DNA of 42,375 nucleotides, taken from the IMG/VR virus record IMGVR_UViG_3300042876_001157, positions 1 to 42,375 of that record. The stretch is one strand, 5' to 3'. The stretch comes from a virus. Shown piece after piece: positions 1-6,172 of this stretch (its first letter is position 1; each line of letters opens with the position of its first letter). A model generated the notes under the pieces. That model did not search any database. It was not told the origin of the DNA and saw only the letters and a program-made list of their open reading frames with translations. The translations under genes were made by a program, and so were the position numbers.

Positions 1-110
1 TTCCAATTCCTGCGCGTCTTGCGCCAGCGGAGGAAGGACAGGTGGCAGACGAAAAGGAAGCCCGCCGCCATCCCGATGACTCCGAGCACGATCCAAAGCA
101 GCGTCTTCAC
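1..110 (-). CDS. Small membrane protein, 3' end cut by window edge
   Basis: A GTG start at 110 follows a strong AGGAGG ribosome site six bases upstream. The visible 36 residues begin with a Lys, then a hydrophobic helix of about 20 residues (LLWIVLGVIGMAAGFLFVC), then a basic stretch (RWRKTRR). The stop codon lies outside the window. One N-terminal membrane helix with positive charge after it fits a small holin-, spanin- or accessory-type phage membrane protein. It is the last visible gene of the lysis and moron end of the late operon. No family can be assigned from this fragment. Confidence 0.6.
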   Translation of the reverse strand, partial: MKTLLWIVLGVIGMAAGFLFVCHLSFLRWRKTRRNW

Positions 111-136
111 GGCGGGCCTCCTAGCTGATTGCTGCG

Positions 137-337
137 TCAGACTTCCGCCGCGCAACCCATGATCGCGGAGGCGATCGCGCGGGCCTGTCCCTTGGAAAGC
201 ACGATCTGCGAGGTGGGGGCGCGTTCGTGGAGCGGCCTTTCGTACTCGGCGCCTTCGTAGACGCGGAGGGCAATTCCACCGTGCACTTTCTCCACCGAAA
301 CCTTCAGGTCGCCAGCCAGGTCGAACTTCGCCATCAT
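137..337 (-). CDS. Small hypothetical protein, 66 aa
   Basis: The ATG at 337 (a second ATG follows directly) has a GAGG ribosome site about eight bases upstream. The product is soluble and mixed alpha/beta in pattern, with short beta-like segments (LKVSVEKV, IALRVYE) followed by a helix (GQARAIASAIMGCA). I do not recognise a family. It sits between the Acb2-like gene and the truncated membrane gene, in the part of the genome where phages often carry accessory genes. Confidence 0.6.
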   Translation of the reverse strand: MMAKFDLAGDLKVSVEKVHGGIALRVYEGAEYERPLHERAPTSQIVLSKGQARAIASAIMGCAAEV

Positions 338-405
338 CGGAACCTCAGTACGCCCACGTTCCCCGGGCGGCGGGCGCGCGCCATGCGCGGAAGCTTTTCA
401 ACGCC

Positions 406-615
406 TCAGACCTCCTGCCGCTCCGTGAGGCGCGCGCGGACGTAGCAGTCCTTCGCCTCGAGGAGCTTCCGAAGCGCCGTCGTGGTCTCCGGGCCCGAGG
501 TACCGCCCGTGGCGATCGCATGCGCGAGTTCGCAGAAGGGCTTCGACGCCTCCTGGAGGTGCGGCGGGAGGTGCTGGTACCGGAAGTGCTGGAGCTTCTG
601 CTCGATTGGGGTCAT
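406..615 (-). CDS. Acb2/Tad1-hairpin-like protein (candidate cyclic-nucleotide sponge)
   Basis: The 69-residue protein starts at an ATG with a clear GGAG site. It reads as two helices: a first segment with FRYQHLPPHLQ (11-21) leading into a helix SKPFCELAHAIA (24-35), a short Gly/Ser turn, then ETTTALRKLLEAKDCYVRA (43-61). The aromatic-His/Pro opening, the 'F.ELA' helix and the 'ALRKLLEAKD..VRA' helix match what I recall of the Acb2/Tad1 hairpin family. Members of that family bind signalling cyclic nucleotides and so block CBASS or Thoeris immunity. Family membership is inferred by eye; the ligand-binding residues are not verified. Its place in a cluster of tiny genes at the end of the late operon suits an anti-defence gene. 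Confidence 0.6.
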   Translation of the reverse strand: MTPIEQKLQHFRYQHLPPHLQEASKPFCELAHAIATGGTSGPETTTALRKLLEAKDCYVRARLTERQEV

Positions 616-666
616 GGGTCTCCTTTCAGCGCCGCGGCCTTCGCGCGGCGTGGATTCGGAATGGGG

Positions 667-813
667 TCACCGCGTGACGCCGGGGGGCGCGGGCGGCAAC
701 GGGCCGGGGCCTTTGGCGCGAGGGTGGGACTGCCGCCACTTCGATCGGTACCAGCCGAAGCCGGCGATCGCGACGACGACGAGAACGATCAGGATCCAGC
801 CCGTGGTGTCCAT
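667..813 (-). CDS. Small single-span membrane protein, 48 aa
   Basis: ATG at 813 with AAGGAG about eight bases upstream. The protein opens with a short polar start, then one hydrophobic helix (WILIVLVVVAIAGFGW, residues 6-21), then a basic and Pro-rich tail (YRSKWRQSHPRAKGPGPLPP). It begins 18 bp after the stop of the 37-residue gene upstream. This kind of one-helix, proline-tailed protein is common in phage lysis cassettes (holin or outer spanin partners), but no family is certain. Confidence 0.55.
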   Translation of the reverse strand: MDTTGWILIVLVVVAIAGFGWYRSKWRQSHPRAKGPGPLPPAPPGVTR

Positions 814-831
814 CGTGACTCCTTCGCGCGT

Positions 832-945
832 TCAGCCGCGCAGCTTCGAATCGACCTTCTTTCGCTTTCCGTGGAGCAGTCGCCGGTTCGCCCTCGCGGC
901 CAGCAGTTGCAGGACGGACACGGCGCCGAGGAAACCGAGCGCCAT
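832..945 (-). CDS. Tiny hypothetical protein, 37 aa
   Basis: Starts at ATG 945, nine bases after the stop of the upstream membrane gene, with no strong ribosome site, so translation may depend on coupling. The first 17 residues are hydrophobic (LGFLGAVSVLQLLAA) and the rest is strongly basic (RANRRLLHGKRKK). It could be a small membrane-anchored lysis accessory. The open frame fits the spacing between its neighbours, but it is so short that chance cannot be excluded. Confidence 0.4.
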   Translation of the reverse strand: MALGFLGAVSVLQLLAARANRRLLHGKRKKVDSKLRG

Positions 946-954
946 CGGCGGCGA

Positions 955-1218
955 TCAGAAGTGCAGCGGCCAGGCGAAGCCGCCGATGACTGCCTTGTGA
1001 ACCACCATGGTCGCGACGCCTTCCGGGTCGGTCCCGGGTCGGAACGCGTTCTGGGCGTTGATGCCGACCAGGCCCCACAGTCGGCGCAGGAGCGGGTTCT
1101 TCTCCCAGATCCCGAGGCGCCATCCGTGGTAATCGTCGAGGATCGCGCGCTTCGTGGTGTAGACGTCTGCGGCCGCGGTGATGACGTAGAGAACGAGGAG
1201 GATCACGAGAAGGCTCAT
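955..1218 (-). CDS. Membrane protein, DUF5658-like, 87 aa
   Basis: The start ATG (1216-1218) overlaps the stop of the upstream membrane gene in an ATGA junction. Residues 1-17 form a hydrophobic helix that ends in D-V-Y-T-T. This is followed by a G-x-x-L-G-I-W-E-K-N-P-L-L-R segment and a second weak hydrophobic stretch at the C terminus. The 'D..(T)T...E.NP' pattern recalls small DUF5658-like membrane proteins; this is a resemblance only. Together with the two genes before it, it forms a membrane-protein cluster straight after the endolysin, so a holin or holin-regulator role is the natural guess. Confidence 0.65.
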   Translation of the reverse strand: MSLLVILLVLYVITAAADVYTTKRAILDDYHGWRLGIWEKNPLLRRLWGLVGINAQNAFRPGTDPEGVATMVVHKAVIGGFAWPLHF

Positions 1219-1547
1219 GGCTCGTCTCCCAGGCCGCTGCGGCGGCCGACCAGGCGCACGACACCGTGCGCGAAGAAGGTCAGGGCGGCGCCGGCGACGA
1301 TCGACATTCCCCCGGTGAACGGGAGCGCGTCCGGGAGGTGCGCCGCGAGGCTCCCCTCGGACCAGAGCAGGCACGCCGCGCCGGCGACGCACGCGGAGAG
1401 CAGGGCCGACGGCCACTGCTCGAAGACGTACCGACGGGCCGGGGTACCGGCGGGCTGCTTGAGGCCCCACGCGGCGAAGAGCGCGAGCTCGCCGATCACG
1501 AACCCGACGAGGTACAGCCCGGCGTGAAAGAGGATCTTCGCGTCCAT
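1215..1547 (-). CDS. Multi-span membrane protein (candidate holin), 110 aa
   Basis: ATG at 1547 overlaps the upstream stop (ATGA). The protein has three or four hydrophobic segments: about residues 8-27 (AGLYLVGFVIGELALFAAW), 47-62 (ALLSACVAGAACLLW) and 78-101 (TGGMSIVAGAALTFFAHGVVRLV), with a short charged C terminus (RRSGLGDEP). Size and layout match holin-like proteins, which time lysis by opening the inner membrane. It lies two genes after the endolysin. Assignment rests on topology and context, not on a recognised family. Confidence 0.6.
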   Translation of the reverse strand: MDAKILFHAGLYLVGFVIGELALFAAWGLKQPAGTPARRYVFEQWPSALLSACVAGAACLLWSEGSLAAHLPDALPFTGGMSIVAGAALTFFAHGVVRLVGRRSGLGDEP

Positions 1548-1849
1548 CAGTTCCTCCCTTCGCCCCGGTGCTGCCTCTCGACCGCTCGGGCGATTCGCTC
1601 GCCGACCTCAACCCCCTTCGAGACCAGCGTCTCGAGCTGCCGCTCGACGGTGGTCAGGCGCTGGTTGAATCGACCGACGAGGTAGAACCCAGGCCCGACG
1701 AAGGCGACGATGCCCACGATCACGCCCACGGCTTCGATGGTGAGATGGACCTCGCCGTCTCGGACAACGGAGGCCTGAGCCCAGGCGACACCGACGGCGA
1801 GCGCCAGGACGAACCACAGCGCCACGAGGACGTGCGACAGGCGGCGCAT
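1547..1849 (-). CDS. Two-span membrane protein with C-terminal coiled coil, 100 aa
   Basis: Start ATG at 1849 overlaps the endolysin stop (ATGA). Residues 1-25 look like a signal or first membrane helix ending in A-W-A-Q-A. A second helix follows (IEAVGVIVGIVAFVGPGFYLVG), then an amphipathic heptad-like segment (RFNQRLTTVERQLETLVSKG) and a charged tail. An N-terminal membrane anchor followed by a coiled coil is typical of spanins and some holins. Which of these it is cannot be settled by eye. Confidence 0.6.
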   Translation of the reverse strand: MRRLSHVLVALWFVLALAVGVAWAQASVVRDGEVHLTIEAVGVIVGIVAFVGPGFYLVGRFNQRLTTVERQLETLVSKGVEVGERIARAVERQHRGEGRN

Positions 1850-2331
1850 CACGCCACCCTCGCGTAGGCCGCCTCGACCTTGGCCCGGTACTCGGGGACG
1901 CGGTTCGCGTCCCGGTGGGTCCCGCTGTTCCAGGCGTCCGCGATGTCCCCGACGGTCACGGCGCCGCGGTCGATGATCTTCTGCAGACGTCTGCAGACCC
2001 ACGGGCCGGACTCCTGCGGGGTCCAGAGGTCCCACGGGGCGCCCTGGAAGCCGAGGTCCGCGGCGGTGTGGTAGAGGATCTGCCACGGGCCCCAGCTCGA
2101 GGACGTCGGGAGCCACCCGAAGCGGCGCGCGCGCTCGAGGACGATCGCGTTCACGTTCCGTCCCGTGCCGACGACGATCCGGCCCTCGACCGTGAACCGC
2201 TCCCCCTCCGCGATCCACGACGGCTCGACGTTCGGCCAGTTGTTGCGGCCGTTCTCGGTTTCGACGTCGGCGATCGCACGCAGCAGGCGCGCGCCGTCGA
2301 TGCCGGGGGGCGGTGTGAGCTCGGCGATCAT
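1849..2331 (-). CDS. Endolysin, lytic transglycosylase/lysozyme-like
   Basis: The start chosen is ATG 2331, which has AAAGGAG just upstream; a longer frame exists but lacks such a site. The 160-residue product has the landmarks of an SLT or lysozyme-like fold. A helix LLRAIADVETENG carries the likely catalytic Glu (E24). An R-R-F-G-W segment leads to SWGPWQI (79-85), which stands where the 'G.mQi' motif lies in SLT enzymes. A C-terminal DAWNSGTHRD...VPEYRAKV resembles the 'YN.G....YV.kV' motif. It would cut the peptidoglycan glycan chain at lysis. There is no signal peptide, so export would need a holin from the genes just downstream. Confidence 0.75.
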   Translation of the reverse strand: MIAELTPPPGIDGARLLRAIADVETENGRNNWPNVEPSWIAEGERFTVEGRIVVGTGRNVNAIVLERARRFGWLPTSSSWGPWQILYHTAADLGFQGAPWDLWTPQESGPWVCRRLQKIIDRGAVTVGDIADAWNSGTHRDANRVPEYRAKVEAAYARVA

Positions 2332-2525
2332 GCGATCTCCTTTCGGCGGATCCGCTCCAGCTCGATCGCGCACCCGATCTCGGTGAGCTTGTCGAGCAGG
2401 CGGCGCCGGGCTTCGGCCAAGGGAAGGCCGGACTCCATGGCGGTGATGATTCGGTCGAGCGCGTCGGCGGCGTCGTGGTGGGCCTCGACGATCGCCTGTG
2501 ACCGACGGTTCCGGGGGTAGGTCAT
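2328..2525 (-). CDS. Small helical hypothetical protein, 65 aa
   Basis: ATG at 2525 overlaps the stop of the FN3-like gene (ATGA), and its own stop overlaps the endolysin start region by four bases. The product is almost all helix, with many charged residues (HDAADALDRIITAMESG, EARRRLLDKLTEIGCAIELERIRRKE). No family is recognised. Its position between tail and lysis genes is typical of small phage accessory proteins. Confidence 0.6.
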   Translation of the reverse strand: MTYPRNRRSQAIVEAHHDAADALDRIITAMESGLPLAEARRRLLDKLTEIGCAIELERIRRKEIA

Positions 2526-2956
2526 CGCGAGGCGACCTCGTCCCCGACGTAGCAGGCGACCTCTCGGCCGTCCTGGTAGCAGGCGTAGTCGGCGCCCCGG
2601 TACTCGACCGGGTCGTTCCAGGGCCCGCAGCCGGCAGCGTTGCACGCGCGGATCCGGTACCGGTATAGCGTCCCGGCCCGCGGCATCACGCTGTCCCGGC
2701 CGAACCACCAGAATCGCGGACCGTCGACCTCGCCCTCCTCGGCGGGGATCCGCGCCGGGACCGCGCCTACGTCGACGAGGCTCCCCGTCGAAACCGTCTC
2801 GCGCTGGAGCTCGTACCGCTCCGCCCCGGGAACCGCGTCCCACGTCATCCCCTCGGAGCACCCGCAGGCCACGGCGGGGCGATCGCACACTGGCCCCTCG
2901 AGGTCGAACGTCGGCGCCTCGAGGCAGACGGCAGCGAGGATGAGGCCGGCGAGCAT
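2522..2956 (-). CDS. Secreted or virion fibronectin type III-like protein, 144 aa
   Basis: The start ATG 2956 overlaps the upstream tail gene stop (ATGA). A hydrophobic N terminus (MLAGLILAAVCLEAP) looks like a signal peptide, with Cys11 in a poor lipobox. The rest resembles one fibronectin type III fold: MTWDAVPGAERYELQRE is the classic 'W....A..Y.v...' strand pair, and TLYRYRIRACNAAGCGPWN matches the 'Y.yRVrA.N..G.S.ws' end strands. Several cysteines (GPVCDRPAVACGC, YACYQ, VACYV) may form disulfides. FN3 domains are common on phage tails and bind carbohydrate or host surfaces. It could be a tail-tip decoration or a secreted moron. Confidence 0.65.
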   Translation of the reverse strand: MLAGLILAAVCLEAPTFDLEGPVCDRPAVACGCSEGMTWDAVPGAERYELQRETVSTGSLVDVGAVPARIPAEEGEVDGPRFWWFGRDSVMPRAGTLYRYRIRACNAAGCGPWNDPVEYRGADYACYQDGREVACYVGDEVASR

Positions 2957-3414
2957 CACCACGTCCCCGTGTTGATCGCGGGCACCTGATCGAGCAGGTC
3001 GACGGCCCGCAGGTGCAGCTCGTACCGGCCGCCGGAGTAGGTCTTCTCCTTGTTCGGCTCCGGCCCCTTGTAACCGTTCGGCTGCAGACGGACCTCGCGG
3101 TAATTCGAGCCCCCGTCCAGCGACAGGTAGCAGGTCCAGTCCTCGGAGGTCAGGCGGTTGACGATCAGGGCGATGTAGGCGTGAAGCTCCATCGTGACGA
3201 GCTCGAAGACGAGACGGGCCTCGCCGCGATGGCCCCAGGAGATCGGTACGTACCGCCGATTCACGTCCTCCCGATCCGTCTGGATCGCCGGATGCGACGC
3301 GCGGATGGTGCCGGGCCCGCCGGTGTCCGTGAACACGGCCTTGAGGTCGATCGTCTCTTCGTACCCATCGGTGGGCACGAACTTCATGACGGGGAGCCAC
3401 GCGTATTGGACCAT
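2956..3414 (-). CDS. Tail or tail-tip protein of unknown family, 152 aa
   Basis: ATG at 3414 overlaps the stop of the 918-residue tail protein (ATGA), so the two are probably made together. The sequence is beta-rich with few helices (MVQYAWLPVMKFVPTDGYE, ARLVFELVTMELHAYIALIVN, RYELHLRAVDLLDQVP). It includes a YLSLDGGSNYREV turn that resembles structural phage proteins. No domain is recognised. The position after the large tail protein supports a role in the distal tail. Confidence 0.65.
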   Translation of the reverse strand: MVQYAWLPVMKFVPTDGYEETIDLKAVFTDTGGPGTIRASHPAIQTDREDVNRRYVPISWGHRGEARLVFELVTMELHAYIALIVNRLTSEDWTCYLSLDGGSNYREVRLQPNGYKGPEPNKEKTYSGGRYELHLRAVDLLDQVPAINTGTW

Positions 3415-6170
3415 CAGGGAACCTCGAAGAGGCGGAGCGTCAACTCGCGCTCCACCGGGTCCATCCGGGAGTCGGCGACCAGCCAGGTCCGGTCGTCCAT
3501 GGTCACGAGGTCGAGCGGGCGAACGGTCTCTTCGCCTTCCCGCACGAGCGCCTCTGCCTGCGCCCGAAGCTGGCTCACGTAGACCAGGTAGAAGGCGCCG
3601 ATCGAGTCCGCGAGCGCGTCGTTGTCGACGAGCTTAGGATCGACGTCGAGCCGGGAACCCGACGCGCCGCGGTCGCCGGCGATGCGCTCCTGCTGGACCC
3701 CGGCCGCGTCGGTGAACGTCACCCGGACGCTGCGGTAGTAGTGCTCCCAGATCGTTCTCTCGGGACGATTCAGCGGCGTGCCGAGGTCCGCGACCACGGT
3801 GCCCGCTTCGACCGCAAGCCGCTGCAGCAGGCTGCCCGAGTTGTACCGATCGACCGCGAGGTACGAGACGGTGATCTTCGCGAGCTCCTTGAGCGCCCCC
3901 GCGATGGAGAGTCCGTCCCAGTTCGCGTACGGCACCACGCCGGCGTACCCCTTCGAGAACACGAGCCACCGATTGAGCGCGGAGACGATCAGGACGTTCC
4001 CGAAGATCGGATCGGGGAAGACGGTCGAGAAGAGGTTCTGGGTATACGGCCCCGGAATCGTGACGCTGGAGACCAGATTCCACGTGGCGGCGTCGAAGAG
4101 GTGGACGAAGGCGTTCGTCACGGTGGGCCGGGCGACGATGCCGATCACCGTATCCCAGCCCCGGAGGGTCCAGAGCAGACACCCCGCCGGAAGCGTGCGG
4201 GTCGCGAGGAGCGCGGGCGTCGTCGCGAGGCTCCATTCCTTGACCGTGGTGCTGGGCGACGTGACGGTCCCCGCCGAGAACATCCGGTTCAGCTTCCGGG
4301 AGACGCGGAGCGAGCCCTCGTAGGTCGAGACGATCACGTTCTTGGTCCAGGTGCCGACCTGGTACCAGACCGTCTCCTCGAGCGCGGAGGGGGCCTCGGG
4401 GGCGCGCTTGTAGGTGACCCAGACCCGGTCGTTCACCGGGTCGTACTCCACGGCCGCGACGTGGCCCCCCGAGGCGTTGCCCACCCAGGTGTCGACGGTT
4501 GCGAGCACGGTCCCGAGATGGTTCTTGAGCTCGAGGAAGTGCGACTGCGTCGGAGGCGCCCCGCTCGCCCTGGGCACGACCTCGTACCAGATGCCGGCGG
4601 CGTGGTTCCAGGCCTGCGCCCCGGCGTCTTGCACGGAGCCGAAGGTGCCGGAGCGCGACGCCAGCGTGCCCGGCTCGGTCAGGTGGTACGCCGACCAGTC
4701 GCCGATGATCGCGGTCGTAGCGGCGTCGAGCACGAAGGCCGAACGCGGATCGGCCGCCTTCATCCGCCCCGGCACTGTGTGGGTCTTGAGCAGCCCGCCC
4801 TGGGACAAGAGCGTCACCGGGGTGTATCCCCCGAGTCCGAGGCTGCAGGCCGGCGTCGGCACCGGGTACGCCGCGAGACTCGCGCTCATGTCGATCGTGG
4901 GCTGCTCGATTCCGCCCCCAGAGAACAGATCGATCGCGAGCGATTCGGGGGAGCGCTGGCGGTAGTAAGGCGTCGCGAGCGTCGCGGCGGCGTTGGTGAA
5001 GGCGCTCGTGAAGTTCGACGCGGCGGTCCACTGCGTGGCGCTGTTCACGCGGAGCACCGTCTGGGTCTCCGTCGTCCCGCTCCCGTTGTCGAGGGTGACC
5101 TCGTCGCCTTCCACGAGGTCGGTGGTGCTGTTCATCGTCACGGTTGCGGAGCCGGCCGACACCGTCCCCGTGCGCCCCGTGAACGATCGTTGGATCGCCT
5201 CGGCCGACGCCCGTTCGAGGAGCTTGGTGTACGAGAAGACCTGGAACGTGATCGTTTTCTCGCGCGGGTCCTTCGTGACCGACCACGGAAGATCGAGGAC
5301 GCCGGCGAACAGGCGGTCCCACTTCAGGCGGCGCTTCCCCGTCTCGCGTTCGATCACGATCTCCCACCGATCGGTCGCTTCGGAGCCAGCGAGGAGTCCC
5401 GCGAGGAAGCCGTCCGTGTCGCGGCACGTCAACGAAAGGTCGCCGTGGGTGATCTCGAGGAGCGACTCCTCGGCGGCTTCGGTGATGGACCCGATCCCAC
5501 CCTTCGCGATCCGGCTGGTGATGTCGTACTCCGCGCCGGTCGGGGAGATCAGCGTCACCATGAACTGAAGGCGAGTCGGGACGATCAGACCTGCGGCGCT
5601 CAATCCCAGGACGTTGAGCGGGCGAATGTACGGGCCCTTGAGCGAGACGCCGTCGAACCACGATGAGCCGAACACGCTGTTCGTCGTGAACAGCCCATTC
5701 CGGATCTTCCAGTCATCCGAAGGGCCGTAGGTTTCCGGGATTCGGAACCAGAGCGAATAGGCCTTGAAGAAGTTCGACGGAACCTGCGCCCAGATCGCGG
5801 TCACCCCGGTGCTGAATTGTGCGTTGGAGAACAGGGACGAGTTCCTGGTCACGTTGACGAGGCGTGCACCCTGCGAAGCGGGGCCACCCATCGCCGCCAG
5901 CGTGCCGACGACCCGGGTCATCCTAGACAGCTGGATTCGGTAGTACATCCCTGGGATCAGCGGCTGCCGCGGCGTCTGCTCGACGTACGCCGTACCCGCC
6001 GAAGTGGTCCGTTCACACCGAAGCGACGACGCGCCGTCCACCTTCTCCGTCGTGTCCTGGTTGATCGTCGTCCCGGTGCCCGACGTCACGACCGTCCAGT
6101 GACGTGGCGTGCTCGGGTCGTCCCAGATCTCGTGGGACCCATCGACGACGTGCTCGAACTCGGCCGGCAC
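3414..6170 (-). CDS. Large tail protein (distal tail/baseplate hub-like), 918 aa
   Basis: GTG at 6170 is preceded by GAGG and lies 2 bp after the tape-measure stop, the place where distal tail and hub genes sit in siphoviruses. Residues 1-170 look like a carbohydrate-binding-module sandwich (EKVDGASSLRCERTT, MYYRIQLSRM, WFRIPETYG). Residues about 200-330 (RLQFMVTLISPTGAEYDITSRI, WEIVIERETGKRRLKWDRLFAGVLD, TITFQVFSYTKLLE) resemble hub domains, where the phrase 'LF.G.ld' and a frame of beta-strands are usual. The middle has repeated beta-propeller-like or fibre-like segments. The C-terminal part (VRPLDLVTMDDRTWLVADSR, ELTLRLFE) returns to hub-like strands. Receptor binding is likely but inferred. 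Confidence 0.75.
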   Translation of the reverse strand: MPAEFEHVVDGSHEIWDDPSTPRHWTVVTSGTGTTINQDTTEKVDGASSLRCERTTSAGTAYVEQTPRQPLIPGMYYRIQLSRMTRVVGTLAAMGGPASQGARLVNVTRNSSLFSNAQFSTGVTAIWAQVPSNFFKAYSLWFRIPETYGPSDDWKIRNGLFTTNSVFGSSWFDGVSLKGPYIRPLNVLGLSAAGLIVPTRLQFMVTLISPTGAEYDITSRIAKGGIGSITEAAEESLLEITHGDLSLTCRDTDGFLAGLLAGSEATDRWEIVIERETGKRRLKWDRLFAGVLDLPWSVTKDPREKTITFQVFSYTKLLERASAEAIQRSFTGRTGTVSAGSATVTMNSTTDLVEGDEVTLDNGSGTTETQTVLRVNSATQWTAASNFTSAFTNAAATLATPYYRQRSPESLAIDLFSGGGIEQPTIDMSASLAAYPVPTPACSLGLGGYTPVTLLSQGGLLKTHTVPGRMKAADPRSAFVLDAATTAIIGDWSAYHLTEPGTLASRSGTFGSVQDAGAQAWNHAAGIWYEVVPRASGAPPTQSHFLELKNHLGTVLATVDTWVGNASGGHVAAVEYDPVNDRVWVTYKRAPEAPSALEETVWYQVGTWTKNVIVSTYEGSLRVSRKLNRMFSAGTVTSPSTTVKEWSLATTPALLATRTLPAGCLLWTLRGWDTVIGIVARPTVTNAFVHLFDAATWNLVSSVTIPGPYTQNLFSTVFPDPIFGNVLIVSALNRWLVFSKGYAGVVPYANWDGLSIAGALKELAKITVSYLAVDRYNSGSLLQRLAVEAGTVVADLGTPLNRPERTIWEHYYRSVRVTFTDAAGVQQERIAGDRGASGSRLDVDPKLVDNDALADSIGAFYLVYVSQLRAQAEALVREGEETVRPLDLVTMDDRTWLVADSRMDPVERELTLRLFEVP

Positions 6171-6172
6171 GG

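Noticed and set aside
626-1264. Long Arg-rich minus-strand frame
   Set aside because: It runs antiparallel in composition to real small genes at 667-813, 832-945 and 955-1218 in other frames, which have good starts and coupled junctions; the Arg-rich product is typical of a shadow frame in GC-rich DNA.
3741-5666. Large plus-strand open frame opposite the tail protein gene
   Set aside because: Arg/Gly/Asp-rich composition without domain pattern, and antisense to a well-supported tail gene; the same applies to other long plus-strand frames at 6785-9565, 10441-12192, 16667-19378, 19874-21616 and 33022-34764.
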